Notes under the pieces: model-generated | What the model saw: only the letters and a program-made list of their open reading frames with translations | Told to the model about the DNA's origin: nothing | The model's database searches: none | Made by a program: the position numbers and the translations under genes | In this document: positions 26,401 through 36,900 of the stretch, in pieces | Numbering within the stretch: the stretch's first letter is position 1 | Layout: the number at the start of each line of letters is the position of its first letter | Assembly: GCF_014204915.1 (NCBI RefSeq) | Contig: NZ_JACHMH010000001.1 | Location: 8,829,501 to 8,893,500, forward strand | Direction: 5' to 3' | DNA from: Crossiella cryophila | GTDB taxonomy: Bacteria > Actinomycetota > Actinomycetes > Mycobacteriales > Pseudonocardiaceae | DNA: 64,000 nucleotides

Positions 26401-28097
26401 ACGAGTCCGCGTTCGCCGCGCTGTCCCAGGACGCCGATCGGCAGAGCGGTTTCTGGCTGGGTCAGCGCCAGGTCAACGGCGTCGGCAGGTGGGAGCTGTA
26501 CGCGAGCGCGGCGGCGGACACCCCCACCGCGCCGGGCGCGCAGGCGCTCTCCAGCACTCCATCGAAGCTGAACACCTGGACCCACCTGACCGGTGTGTTC
26601 GACCGGCCGGCCGAGCAGATCAAGCTCTACGTGGACGGGGTGCTCGCCGCCACCGCGCCCTGGAAGAGCTACAACTCCTCCAGTGGTTCCCTGGTGGCAG
26701 GCGCGGTCCGGTGGAACAACGTCGAGAACAGCTTCTGGCCGGGCGGACTGGACGAGATCCGGGCCTACAGCCGGGTGCTGGACGAGGCCGAGATCCGGGG
26801 CATCATCGCCGCCGACGGCGTGCCCACCGGGTCCTGGAAGCTCGACGGCGGCGCCACCGACGACTCCGGCAGCGCCCGCGACGGCACGGCCAAGGGCGAT
26901 CCGGCCTGGGTGCCCGGCCAGAGCACCACGGCCAACACCAGTGACCAGGCGGTGCGCCTGGACGGCGTGGACGACCACATCTCCACCCCCAACGCGGTGG
27001 ACACCACGCGCAGCTACGCGGTCTCGGCCTGGCTGAAGCCGGCGGCGGCGAACGCGGCGCAGACCGCGATCGCCCAGGACGGCGCCGACCGCAGCGGTTT
27101 CGCGTTGCACACCACCGCCGAGGGCAAATGGGCCGTCACCGCGGTGGGCACGAAGCCGGTGACGGTGACCGGGGGCAGCGTGCAGCCGAACGTGTGGACG
27201 CACGTGGTGGCCGTGCACGACCAGGTTCGCAAGGAGATCTCCTTGCACCTCAACGGTGTGGCCGTGGGCGCGGCGGCCTTCGACGGGCCGCTGCCGGCCA
27301 CCGGGGAGTTCCAGATCGGCCGCGGCCAGTCCGCAGGCCGGTCGGCGGAGTTCTTCCGCGGCGACATCGACGATGTGCGCACCTACCAGCGCATCCTGTT
27401 CGAGGACGAGATCAGGGCCAACGCCGGCCGCGACCTCTCCCTGGTGCACAACCTGAAGCTGGACGAGACCGGCGGCGGCACCGCGGCTGACTCGGTCGGC
27501 CCCCGCGGCGGCACCCTGCACGGCGGCGCCGCCTTCGAGCCGGGCCGCTCGGGCAACGCGGTGAAGCTCAACGGCGTGGACGGCGCGGTGTCCACCACCG
27601 GAATCGACGTGCGCACTGAGGCGAACTTCACCGTCAGTGCCTGGGTCAACCTGCAGGCCACCGAGGACGGCGAGACGACCGCGGTGAGCCTGGACGGCGG
27701 CAAGGGCGTCAAATTCCGGTTGGGGCACAAGAAGGACCGGCGCACCAACGCCCACGGCACCTGGATCTTCGAGATGCCGGAGCAGAACGGCACGATCACC
27801 CAGGCCGCCCTGTCCACCCTGCCCACCGAGATCGGCCCGGACAAGTGGACCCACCTGACCGGCGTGTACGACGCGCGGGCCAGGAAGGTCTGGCTCTACG
27901 TCAACGGCAAGCGCGTCGGCGACGGCACCCTGGTCACCCCGTGGTCCGGTGCAGGCGGCCTGCAACTGGGCCGGGCCAAGCAGGACAACGGCTACGGCCG
28001 CCACTGGCCGGGCCGCCTCGACGACGTGCGGGTCTACACCGGTGGCCTCAACGGGGACCGGGTGAAGGAACTCGTCCAGTCCTACGGTCCGGCCTGA
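23460..28097 (+). CDS. Secreted DNRLRE/LamG-repeat protein (RHS partner)
   Basis: A secreted protein of about 1,545 residues. The N-terminus GVRRLVAGGVALALAGGVVV is a signal peptide. Next comes an actinobacterial RHS/WapA-associated domain (ENARFFANPGGTMTMEQS..), a DNRLRE-like cell-wall domain near residues 300-475, then four LamG/concanavalin-like domains at about 697-900, 904-1115, 1122-1320 and 1327-1540, each with a SVSAWV(R/K)-type strand and a YVNGT- or LNGV-type hairpin. LamG folds usually bind glycans or proteins. The start is judged by the ribosome site AGGGAG before TTG 23460; GTG 23454 or 23466 are alternatives. The RHS gene follows after 21 nt, so the two form an operon. Confidence 0.8.
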   Translation: MGVRRLVAGGVALALAGGVVVAWGPVGGRQADQPVVAEVREEREERAALVAARRQGTKVEVAGLKTENARFFANPGGTMTMEQSVVPERVRRDGGWVELDPRLGKRSDGSFAAKAATAEVVFSGGGAQPFARLTAGAAEIALTWPRPLPAPVVSGDTATYPEVLPGVDLRARSGREGFGHELVVKTRAAAADPALARIAFGLTVKGVRLSTDAKGALRAVNAEGATVFSAPAASMWDGAERTAAVGVAVGGGELVLTPDRALLTDPAAKLPITIDPQYSYHSPRTNGWSLVRSGWPGTPHWNRAPEDDRARYRGVARIGVSPEDGNGSVDRAIFGFDAVPLRGTLIKNAQFLIKQGWKWANTCDFSQVPYMDLHVLNYVGPDTTWNNQPAWHANNLVGSGRPVFKSGETCGPNWAGFDIKAQAQAAASEGWTGLVLGLKDRAEAGVAGWKRFYVQTEPDGGPESYPHLTIEYNHFPDDAVDLTTDPVLKPCTHCAGKSYLKGDRVLLKGRITDQDGGSLQGGVFVYGPQLPKEGKWLDAGQQHSGSTFAASFDLSDKRDGDTYSWSMAGNDGWVDSKQWKAGPSFVIDRTPPAIGPKVESALYRPDNAWHGGPGVADKFYFMANGVDDVDHYLYSFTDPPNIRVNASRLGGDGDVTLAPPVSGGPATLFVRSVDKAGHVSPVTQYRFYVRAGVGPKSLWPLDGHTRDEADLGDRDATRSPSGSNWTDAGAVGSAVALDGVHGQLTAPHTVRTDTSFSVSAWVRLDPGHTGHNATAVSQLGTALPGFQLSYLDNNSWGFGIRHADTAADNDFAASPAGLPQPGAWTHLAGVYDAGVNTLRLYVNGTLVRDTQRNTALWNAFGEVQIGRAGSLGQHWKGGIDEVRLYDRALLGNEVRALVGLGNVQAGQWKFDEDSGTTAANNVPGGTPMTLRSGARFAPGAVGNGVRLDGANDTVRTGESVLRTDQSFAVTAWVRQDRAGPDESAFAALSQDADRQSGFWLGQRQVNGVGRWELYASAAADTPTAPGAQALSSTPSKLNTWTHLTGVFDRPAEQIKLYVDGVLAATAPWKSYNSSSGSLVAGAVRWNNVENSFWPGGLDEIRAYSRVLDEAEIRGIIAADGVPTGSWKLDGGATDDSGSARDGTAKGDPAWVPGQSTTANTSDQAVRLDGVDDHISTPNAVDTTRSYAVSAWLKPAAANAAQTAIAQDGADRSGFALHTTAEGKWAVTAVGTKPVTVTGGSVQPNVWTHVVAVHDQVRKEISLHLNGVAVGAAAFDGPLPATGEFQIGRGQSAGRSAEFFRGDIDDVRTYQRILFEDEIRANAGRDLSLVHNLKLDETGGGTAADSVGPRGGTLHGGAAFEPGRSGNAVKLNGVDGAVSTTGIDVRTEANFTVSAWVNLQATEDGETTAVSLDGGKGVKFRLGHKKDRRTNAHGTWIFEMPEQNGTITQAALSTLPTEIGPDKWTHLTGVYDARARKVWLYVNGKRVGDGTLVTPWSGAGGLQLGRAKQDNGYGRHWPGRLDDVRVYTGGLNGDRVKELVQSYGPA

Positions 28098-28118
28098 CAA
28101 CTCTCTGGGGAGAAAACC

Positions 28119-31100
28119 ATGCGTCACAACAGATCCAGACGTGCGATCACAATAGGTCTGGTCGCCGCGCTCTCGCTGTCACTGGTCGTCGCGACCGCCT
28201 CCACCGCCTCGGCGGCCGGCGGGCCGTCGGTGGAGCTGCCGGAGGTGCCGTCGGTTCCGGTCACCCTGGTGCGTCAGGGCAGCCGCGGCAACGAGAAGGA
28301 CGAGGCCGGGCAGTCGGCCAGGCGAGGCGATCAGGCGAAGCTGCCTGCGGCCCAGCGCGGCGACGGGGACTACTCGGCCACCGCGCTGAGCCAGTCCGGC
28401 AAGGGGGAGGTGGCCGGGCAGACCGGTGACTTCAACTGGTCCTACCAGCTCAAGGTGCCCCCGGCCGCCGGTGAGCTGATGCCCTCGCTGGGCCTGGGCT
28501 ACAACTCCGGCGCGGTGGACGGGCTGACCAGCGCGAGCAACAACCAGGCATCCTGGGTCGGCGACGGCTGGTCGTTGTGGCCGGGTTCGGTCGAACGGAC
28601 CTACGGTGGCTGTCAGGTCGATCTGCCCGGCAACCCCAGGGACAACCCGCTCGACCTGTGCTGGAAGAGCCACAACGCCACGCTCTCGCTCAACGGCACC
28701 AACACCGCGCTGATCAGGGACGACACCACGGGCGGGTGGAAACCCAAGAGCGACAACGGGATGCGCGTCGAGCTGATCGCCAGGGCGGAGCACCGCAACG
28801 GCGACAACGACGGCGAGCACTGGCGGGTCACCACGACCGACGGCACCCAGTACTTCTTCGGGGTGCGCATCGAGTCCGCGGCGACCTGGACGGTGCCGGT
28901 GTACGGCGACGACGACGGCGAGCCCTGCTACCGGCGGGACGGCTTCGCCGGGTCCTGGTGCGACCAGGCATATCGCTGGAACCTGGACAAGGTCGTCAGC
29001 CCCAACGGTGACGTGATGGTCTACAACTACGGCACCGAGCTGAACAAGTACGGGCAGAACAAGAACACCAGGACCGCGGACTACGTGCGCGGCGGCTGGC
29101 TGAAGAGCATCGAGTACGGCCTGCGCGAGGACATGCCGGGACTGGCCGCAGGCGGGCGGGTCGAGTTCGAGGTGGCCGAGCGGTGCGTGCCGGGATCGAA
29201 GTGCGATCCGAAGGTCGAGGCGAACCGGGCCAACTTCCCGGACGTCCCACTGGACCTGCGGTGCGAGGGCCCGAAGTGCGACAAGACCTGGGCGCCGTCG
29301 TTCTGGACCACCAAGCGGCTGGCCAAGATCCGCACCGAGGTGCGGGACGGCGCTGGCTACCGCCCGGTCGACTCCTGGACGCTGCGGCACGAGTTCCCCT
29401 ACCCCAAGGACCTGGGCAAGCCGGCGCTGTGGCTGGCAGGCATCACGCACACCGGGCACGACGGCGGTGAGCTGGCCCTGCCCGAGGTGAGCTTCGAGGG
29501 CGTCCTCAAGCCGAACCGGGTGGTCAAGCCGAACGACGGCTACTCCTTCCTGAACCGCTTCCGGATCGGCGCGATCGTCTCCGAGTCCGGCGCGGTGACC
29601 TCGGTGACCTACGCCGCCCCGGACTGCACCGAGCACACGGTGCTCACCCCGGAGACCAACACCCTGCGCTGCTTCCCGGTGAAGTGGACCGTGCCGGACA
29701 CCTGGGAGCCCCGCAACGACTACTTCCACAAGTACGTCGTGTCCACCGTGTCCACTTCGGACTGGATCGGCAGCGAGGTGGGCAGCCGGACCGACTACGA
29801 GTACAGCGGCGGCGCGGCCTGGCACTACGACGAGTCCGAGTTCACCGCGGACAAGGACAAGACGTGGAACCAGTTCCGCGGCTACGGGAAGGTCATCGTG
29901 CGCACCGGCGCGACCTCCGAGGACGCGCGCAAGCGCACCAAGGTCGCCACCACGTACTACCGGGGCATGCACGGGGACAAGGGAAAGCCCTCGGTCAAGG
30001 TCACCGATTCCGAGGGCGGCTCGGTGGATGACCACAACTGGCTCAGCGGCATCGCCCGCGAGACGACCACCTACCTCGGTGACACCGCCGAGGTCGTCAG
30101 CAAGGTCATCAACGAGCCGTTCTGGCGGGAGAAGCCGACCGCCAGGCGGGGCGAGCACGAGGCCAGGATCGTCCGGGACGGGGTCATCCGGACCTTCACC
30201 ACGCTCGCGGGCAACGGAAAGCAGGAGACCAAGACCCAGTCCTTCTACGAGGACACCGACCCGACCGCGCTGGTCTCGAAGGTCCACGACTTCGGCGAGG
30301 TGGCCAAGGCCGAGGACGACCGGTGCGTCACCACGAAGTACCAGCGCGACACCGCGAAGTGGCTGATGGACCGGGCGACCGAGGTGGACACCATCGCGGT
30401 GGCCTGCGACGCGACCGCGAGGTTCCCCGAGCACGCCATCAGCAACGACCGCTCGACCTACGACGACCGCGGCAACGTCATCGCCACGCAGGCGTTGAAG
30501 AGCCGGACCGCCGTCGACAAGTTCGAGCACATCACCACCAGCACGGTGAAACGCCGGGATGAGCACGGCCGCGCGCTGGAGGTGGCCGACGCCCTGGGCA
30601 AGGTCACCACCACCGAGTTCACCCCCAGGGTGGGCGGCCCGGTCACGCAGACCAGGACGGTGAACCCGCTGGGCTTCCCGGTCACCACAACCGTGAACCC
30701 GGCGACCGGCGCGACCCTCAAGGTGTCCGATGTGGACGATCGGACCGTCCACTCCGCGTACGACCCGCTCGGGCGGCTGACCCAGGTCTGGCTGCCCGGC
30801 CGGGAACCCGCGGGCGACAACGGCAACAAGAAGTTCAGCTACAAGATCTCCCGGACTCAGCCGAACGTGGTCACCACCGAGACGCTCGGCCCCAACGGCA
30901 CCTACCTGACCACCAAGGAGATCCTGGACGGACAGCTCCGGCCACGGCAGACCCAGCGCCCGACCGAGGAGGGCAGGCTGCTGACCGACATCCGGTACGA
31001 CTCGCACGGGCGGGCCTTCCAGCAGAGCCAGCCGTTCTTCAACGGCCAGGACGTGGACGACCAGCTGTGGATGGCCTCGAACTCGGAGGCGACCCCGCCG

Positions 31101-33869
31101 CACACCGTCACCGAGTTCGACGGCGCCGGCCGGGCGACCGCGGAGATTTTCAAGGCGCCGCAGGAGAAGTGGCGCAGCACGATCACCTACGGCGGGAACT
31201 GGACCAAGGTCACGCCGCCTGCGGGCGGAGTGCCCACCACCACCCTGACCGACGCACGCGGGCAGGTCATCGAACGCCGGACCGACGCGCCAGGCCCCTC
31301 CCACGACGCCACGACCTACCGCTACACGGCGGCTGGGCAGCTCAGTGAGGTGAAGGACCCGGAGAACAACGTCTGGCAGAACGAGTACGACCTGCTCGGC
31401 CGCCTGGTCGTGCAGCACGACCCGGACAAGGGCGTGACCCGCCGGACCTACGACAACGCGCACCGGCTGATCGAGACCAGGGACGCGCGGGGCGTCGTGC
31501 TCCGGACGAGCTATGACGACCTCGGCCGCACCACGCGCAAGGAGGAGGTGCGCCCGGACCGCGTGATCAAGCACGCCGAGTGGACCTACGACACCGTGCC
31601 CGGTGGCAAGGGCCTGGCCGCCACCAGCACGCGGTGGATCGGGAACTCCGCCTACACCGACTCGGTCGTGTCCTACGACCTGGCAGGCCGACCCGCCTCC
31701 ACCGAGATGGTGCTCCCCGAATCCGAGACGGGCATCGCGGGCAGGTACCTGACCACGGTGAAGTACAACGACAACGGGAGCGTCAAGAGCACCGGGATCC
31801 CCGCGGTGCCCGGCGTGCTCGGCGCGGAGACGGTGACGCACACCTTCGACGACTTCGGGCGGCTCAAGAGCACCTACGGTGGTCCCGAGGGCAAGGACGA
31901 CGTCAAGTACGTCTCCGACACCATCTACACCAAGTACGGCGAGCAGCAGCAGCTGTGGCTCGGCGAGGCGGGCAAGCACTCCTGGGTGTCCACCTACTAC
32001 GAGCCGGACACCCGGCGGGCCAACCGCACGGTCGTGGACACCGAGACGGCCAAGCCGATGCAGGCCGACGTCAACTACACCTACAACCCGGCAGGCCTGA
32101 TCACCGCAATGGTGGACCAGGCCCTGGACAAGACGCCGGATGTCCAGTGTTTCGGCTACGACCACCTGCAGCGCCTGACCTCGGCGTGGACCCCGGCGAA
32201 GACGGCTCAGCCCTGTGCCGCGGCGCCGTCGACGGGGAACCTGGCAGGCCCGGCCCCGTACTGGCAGTCCTTCACCTACGACAAGGTGGGCGGCAGGCTC
32301 ACCGACACCCAGCACGCGGCCGCGGGCAACACGGTCCGCAACTACGCCAAGGGTGGCGGGCACCGGATGAAGTCGGTCTCGGCCGTGAAGCCCGGCCTGG
32401 CCGCGGCCGCGGTGGACGAGCCGGTCTACGACGCGGTCGGCAACACCGTGGCCCGCAAGGCGCCCTCGGGCGCGGGTCAGAAGCTGGACTGGGACGTGGA
32501 GGGGCGGCTGGTCAAGGTCACCGAGGGCGACAAGGCGACCGAGTTCGTCTACGGCGTGTCCGGGGATCGCCTGATCCGCCGCGACCCTTCGGGCACCACG
32601 GTGTACCTGGCCGGGCAGGAGCTGCACGTCAAGGGCATGGCCAAGACGGTCACCCGGTACTACTCGCACGGCGGGCGGATGGTGGCCACGCGCTCGGGTG
32701 ATCGGCTGGACTATCTGGCCACCGACCACCACGGCACGGTGAACACCTCCATCGACAGCGCCACGCTCAAGACCGAGCAGCGCAGGCAGCTGCCCTTCGG
32801 CGGAGCCCGTGGCCCGCAGGGGAACTTCGCGGGCGACAAGGGTTTCGTGGGTGGCACGGTCGACTCCTCGGCGGGCTTCACGACCCTGGGCAGGCGGCAG
32901 TACGACGCGGACACCGGCCGGTTCCTGTCGGTGGACCCGATCGGCGACTACCTGGATCCGCAGCAGCTGCACGGGTACGCCTACTCGAACAACAGCCCGA
33001 TCTCGATGAGCGACCCCAGTGGGCTGGCCGTGGCACTGGACGACAACGGCTGTCCGCTGGCCACCGGCTGCGGTTCGCAGAAGCAGAAGCAGCAGCAGTC
33101 GCCGAAACCCGACAAGCAGTCCTCCGCACGGGACCTTCTCAGAATCCCCACGGAGAAACAGCGCACGCCACATGCCATCGTCCACATGCAACTGCCGGCA
33201 GGCGCGAGCGACGAGCACATGAAGAGGTGGGCTCGCCTTTACCAGGCCAGGGTCGCGGTGAACATGGAATGCAGCAACGACGCCCTTGAACGGTCGAGCA
33301 TGTGGTGCGTGGACGCCATCAAGGCGGAGGCCGCTGCGGACTCGCTGTACAAGAAACTGCTGGCGTCGGAGCAGCGCAAGACCATGGACGACCTGAAGGC
33401 CGAGGTCGAGCGCATATGGCGGGAGGGCAAGTTCCGCGACGACGCCGACGGCGGGTTCACGGTCTCCGCCTGCGCTTCGGCCGAGGCCTACGTCGGTGGT
33501 GGAGTCGGGGGCGAGGTCTGCGTCGCCAGGGACTACCACGGCTGGGGCTGGTCGGCCACGCTGAAGGCGGGGATGGCGCCGAAGGTCGGCTATGGCGGCG
33601 GCATCAGCATCAAGATCAACGAGGGCACGATCGAGGGCCTGGGTGGATCGGGCACCTGGTACAAGGTCGACCGCGTTGAGTTCGGCCGGAGCGACGAGGG
33701 CGACCTGTCCGCTTCAGTGGATGTCATTGACGCGTTCCGCGGTGTCGAGGCCGTCCCGATGGGGGTGGGCGTCGAGCACGGTTGGTCCGGCCGTGCCGGT
33801 CCGGGAAATATCGAGGAGGTCCGGCGTCGAGAAAAGTCGCACCAGTATTTTCCCCGATATGGGGCATAG
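28119..33869 (+). CDS. Secreted RHS/YD-repeat protein with unrecognised C-terminal domain
   Basis: A 1,916-residue protein with a Sec signal peptide (basic MRHNRSRR, hydrophobic core, ASAAGG). It continues with a SpvB/TcdB-like N-terminal region, many YD repeats (YDxxGRL type), and the RHS core ending GRFLSVDPIGDYLDPQQLHG then YAYSNNSPISMSDPSG at about residue 1632. RHS proteins encapsulate a C-terminal effector. Here about 280 residues follow the core, with cysteines, a helical middle and a glycine-rich end (YVGGGVGGEVCVAR, GYGGGISIKINEGTIEGLGG). I recognise no nuclease, deaminase or ADP-ribosyltransferase signature. No small immunity gene follows; the next gene is on the other strand after 111 bp. 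ATG follows GGGGAG. Confidence 0.85.
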   Translation: MRHNRSRRAITIGLVAALSLSLVVATASTASAAGGPSVELPEVPSVPVTLVRQGSRGNEKDEAGQSARRGDQAKLPAAQRGDGDYSATALSQSGKGEVAGQTGDFNWSYQLKVPPAAGELMPSLGLGYNSGAVDGLTSASNNQASWVGDGWSLWPGSVERTYGGCQVDLPGNPRDNPLDLCWKSHNATLSLNGTNTALIRDDTTGGWKPKSDNGMRVELIARAEHRNGDNDGEHWRVTTTDGTQYFFGVRIESAATWTVPVYGDDDGEPCYRRDGFAGSWCDQAYRWNLDKVVSPNGDVMVYNYGTELNKYGQNKNTRTADYVRGGWLKSIEYGLREDMPGLAAGGRVEFEVAERCVPGSKCDPKVEANRANFPDVPLDLRCEGPKCDKTWAPSFWTTKRLAKIRTEVRDGAGYRPVDSWTLRHEFPYPKDLGKPALWLAGITHTGHDGGELALPEVSFEGVLKPNRVVKPNDGYSFLNRFRIGAIVSESGAVTSVTYAAPDCTEHTVLTPETNTLRCFPVKWTVPDTWEPRNDYFHKYVVSTVSTSDWIGSEVGSRTDYEYSGGAAWHYDESEFTADKDKTWNQFRGYGKVIVRTGATSEDARKRTKVATTYYRGMHGDKGKPSVKVTDSEGGSVDDHNWLSGIARETTTYLGDTAEVVSKVINEPFWREKPTARRGEHEARIVRDGVIRTFTTLAGNGKQETKTQSFYEDTDPTALVSKVHDFGEVAKAEDDRCVTTKYQRDTAKWLMDRATEVDTIAVACDATARFPEHAISNDRSTYDDRGNVIATQALKSRTAVDKFEHITTSTVKRRDEHGRALEVADALGKVTTTEFTPRVGGPVTQTRTVNPLGFPVTTTVNPATGATLKVSDVDDRTVHSAYDPLGRLTQVWLPGREPAGDNGNKKFSYKISRTQPNVVTTETLGPNGTYLTTKEILDGQLRPRQTQRPTEEGRLLTDIRYDSHGRAFQQSQPFFNGQDVDDQLWMASNSEATPPHTVTEFDGAGRATAEIFKAPQEKWRSTITYGGNWTKVTPPAGGVPTTTLTDARGQVIERRTDAPGPSHDATTYRYTAAGQLSEVKDPENNVWQNEYDLLGRLVVQHDPDKGVTRRTYDNAHRLIETRDARGVVLRTSYDDLGRTTRKEEVRPDRVIKHAEWTYDTVPGGKGLAATSTRWIGNSAYTDSVVSYDLAGRPASTEMVLPESETGIAGRYLTTVKYNDNGSVKSTGIPAVPGVLGAETVTHTFDDFGRLKSTYGGPEGKDDVKYVSDTIYTKYGEQQQLWLGEAGKHSWVSTYYEPDTRRANRTVVDTETAKPMQADVNYTYNPAGLITAMVDQALDKTPDVQCFGYDHLQRLTSAWTPAKTAQPCAAAPSTGNLAGPAPYWQSFTYDKVGGRLTDTQHAAAGNTVRNYAKGGGHRMKSVSAVKPGLAAAAVDEPVYDAVGNTVARKAPSGAGQKLDWDVEGRLVKVTEGDKATEFVYGVSGDRLIRRDPSGTTVYLAGQELHVKGMAKTVTRYYSHGGRMVATRSGDRLDYLATDHHGTVNTSIDSATLKTEQRRQLPFGGARGPQGNFAGDKGFVGGTVDSSAGFTTLGRRQYDADTGRFLSVDPIGDYLDPQQLHGYAYSNNSPISMSDPSGLAVALDDNGCPLATGCGSQKQKQQQSPKPDKQSSARDLLRIPTEKQRTPHAIVHMQLPAGASDEHMKRWARLYQARVAVNMECSNDALERSSMWCVDAIKAEAAADSLYKKLLASEQRKTMDDLKAEVERIWREGKFRDDADGGFTVSACASAEAYVGGGVGGEVCVARDYHGWGWSATLKAGMAPKVGYGGGISIKINEGTIEGLGGSGTWYKVDRVEFGRSDEGDLSASVDVIDAFRGVEAVPMGVGVEHGWSGRAGPGNIEEVRRREKSHQYFPRYGA

Positions 33870-33880
33870 CCGGAAAAAGA

Positions 33881-33912
33881 GGCTCAGCAACAAGCACGAC
33901 CCCCGCTGAGCC
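33881..33912 (+). terminator. Hairpin after the RHS gene
   Basis: An 8-bp stem GGCTCAGC/GCTGAGCC (arms 33881-33888 and 33905-33912) lies 11 nt after the RHS stop, between it and the convergent SARP regulator. There is no U-run. It is the only candidate terminator in the gap. Confidence 0.5.
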
Positions 33913-33980
33913 GTAGTGACGAGGTGGCCGCTGCCCGATCCTGGGTGGCGGCCACCGTCATGCGGGCAGGAACCCGGCGC

Positions 33981-36900
33981 TCACCTCAGCAGTTCGGTGA
34001 TCTCCGCGGCCTCCGGGGCGCCGATCTCGGTGAAGATCTCCAGCGCCGACCGCCAGTGCCCGGCCGCGGTGGCCCCGTCGCCCTCGGCCAGCCGGACCTG
34101 CCCGAGCACCCCGAGCGCACGGGCCTGGCTGAGCCGCTGGCCGTCCTTGACCGCCATCGCCAGCGCCCGCTCGGCCTGCGCCCCCGCCTCCGCGGGCTTG
34201 CCGAGGGCCAGGTGGCAGGCGGCCAGTTCGGTCAGGCCGGCGATCTCCAGCACCCGCATGTCGGTTTCACGCATCCTGGTCAGGGCCTGGCGGGCATAGG
34301 TCGCCGCTTCGGCTGGACGGCCCTCGGCGCGGTGCGCGGCGGAGAGGCCGATGAGCGCGGATGCCTCGCCGTAGCGGAACTTGATCCGGGTGGCCAGCGC
34401 CAGGGCGTCGGTGTAGCCCTGGATGCTCTCCCGGTGGTGGCCGAGGCGGCGGCGCACGGTGGCGTTGATCTCCAGCGCGCTGGCCTCGTGGCGGCGTTCG
34501 CCGATCTGCTGGCCGCGTTCCAGTGCCTCGCGGGCGTGCCGCGCGGCGTCCTCGTACCGGCCGAGGTCGCAGCAGGTCTCGGCGAGGCAGACGAGTGCGG
34601 CGGCGAGGTTGTACTCCAGGCCCCAGCGGCGGCAGAGTTCCACGCACTCGCGGTGGCAGTCCGCCGCCTCGGCCAGGCGGCCTGCCGTCCAGTGCGTCAG
34701 GCCGAGGCCGTTCCAGGCCCGCAGCCGCACGATCTTGTCGTCCAGCCTGCCGGTGATGTCCAGGGCCCTGGTGTGAGCGCGGGTGGCCTCGTCGATGTTG
34801 CCGAGGGACAGGTGCGCGACGCCCACGTAGTTGACCTCGCGGGCCTCGATCAGCTCATCGCCGATCCCGGTCGCGATCGCCAGCGCGCGCTCGTGGTAGG
34901 CCATGGCCTCGCGCGGGATGCCCAGCTGGGCGTACACCCGGCCCAGGTGGTGCAGGCACTCCATCTCCGCCACCGGGTTGGGTTCGCGGTCGTTGGCGGC
35001 CAGGGCCAGCTCGTGCTCGGTGATGGAGCGTTCGTAGTCGCTGAGGTTGTAGAAGATCAGCCCGCGCAGCGCGTGCACGGTGGCCTCGGCCTGGGCGTCA
35101 CCGGACTCCCGCGCGGCGGCCAGCGCCGCGGTGCACAGGGCCAGGCCGTCGGCCGCGTAGCCGCGGCCGGAGAAGTAGCCGCGCAGCGCGTCGGCGAACC
35201 GGCCGCTGTAGTGCCGGATCCCTGGAACGGCCGCGGCGCGTTCCGCGGCGGCGATGAGGTTGACCCGTTCCTCGTCGAGCCAGCGCAGTGCGGCCTCGCC
35301 GTCGGTGAACGGGTTGGCCTCGGTGGCCGGGATCCGCCGCAGCTGCCGGACCCCGGCGTAGAACAGCGAGGTGCCTGCCGAGGCGGTGGCCAGGTAGTGG
35401 TCGTAGAGCCGGGTCTCGGCGGCGTGCAGCACCTCCGGGGTGTCCTCCTCCCTGGCGAGGTCGGTGGCGTAGTGGCAGATCAGGTCGTGGAACTGGTAGC
35501 GCCCGGCCGGGCTGCGGGTCAGCAGGCTGGCCGAGACCAGCCGGTCCAGCGAGCGCCGCACCCCGGCGGCCGGGCCGGCCAGCGCGACCGCGGCCGCCTG
35601 ACTGAAATCCGGTCCGGGGGCCTGGCTGAGCAGCCGGAACAGCTGCCGGGTCGCCGGGTCGAGGGCCTGGTAGGACAGGTGGAAGGTGGCCCGCACAGCG
35701 ACCGCCGGATCGTCCTCGACGGCCAGCTCGGCCAGCCGGTCCTCGCGCAGCGCGAGCACGTAGTCCGAGACCCTGGTGTGGCGGCGGCCGTGCAGGTTGG
35801 CCGCGGCGATGCGCAGGGCCAGTGGCAGGTGCCCGCACAGCGCGGCCAGCAGCCGCGCGTCCGCCGGTTCGGCGGCCAGCAGCTCGGGGCCGCACAGTTC
35901 GGCCAGCAGGTCGTGGGAGTCCTCGGCGGTCAGCACGTCCAGGTACCGCACCCGCGCGTCGTTGAGCACCGTCAGGCTGCGCAGGTCGCTGCGACTGGTC
36001 ACCAGGGCCACGCAGCCCGAGCCGGGCGGCAGCAGCGGGCGGACCTGCCCGGCGTTGGCCACGTTGTCCAGCACCAGAAGCACGCGCTTTCCGGCCAGCA
36101 GCGAGCGGTACAGCGCCACCTGTTCGTCCAGGGTCACCGGCACCCGCTGCGCGGACACGCCCAGGGCACGCAGGCACGCGGTGAGGGTCTGCTCGATCGA
36201 CACCGAGGACACCGGGTCGTAGCCGCGCAGGTCGACGAAGAGCTGGCCGTCCGGGAATCCCGCGCGCACCCGGTGCGCCCAGTGCACGGCCAGCGCGGTC
36301 TTGCCGATCCCGCCGGGCCCGACCAGGGCGATGGTGCGCGGCGCGGAGCAGCCAGGTTCGGGCAGCAGGGCGTCCAGCGCGGCCAGGTCGGCGGTGCGCC
36401 CGGCGAAGCTGGCCAGATCGGCAGGCAGCTGCATGGGCACCTCGGCCGACGGGGTGGCGACCGGTCGCGGTTCGTCCCGCAACGCCAGCTCGTAGGCCTC
36501 GAGCAGCTGCTGGCCGGGGTCGGTGCCGAACTCCTCCCGCAGCGTGGAGCGGATCTGCTCGTAGGCGGCCAGTGCCGCGGACTGCTGCCCCGAGCGCAGC
36601 AACGCGTGCATCAGCAAGGCCCAGAAGGACTCCCGCAACGGATACTCCGCGACCAGCCCACGCAGCTCGGGCACCAGTCGCTCGTGCCTGCCACAGGCCA
36701 GGTCCGCGGTGCAGCGCATCTCCAGGGCGGCCATCCGCAACTCGTCCAGCCGCTCGGCCTCGGCGAGCAGGAACCCACCGCCCAGCCCGGTGAACGCCGG
36801 ACCCCGCCACAACCGCAGCGCCTCCCGCAGCAGTGCCGCCCCCGGCTCGAACTCCGCACGGGCCAGCAGATCACGCGCGGCCTGCACGGCCTCGGTGAAC

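Noticed and set aside
28179-33539. Very long open frame antisense to the RHS gene
   Set aside because: It mirrors the codon bias of the RHS gene in GC-rich DNA, has His/Gly/Val-rich low-complexity content and no domain.
33870-33980. Immunity gene for the RHS protein
   Set aside because: Only 111 bp with a hairpin separate the RHS stop from the convergent SARP gene; no start with a usable frame.
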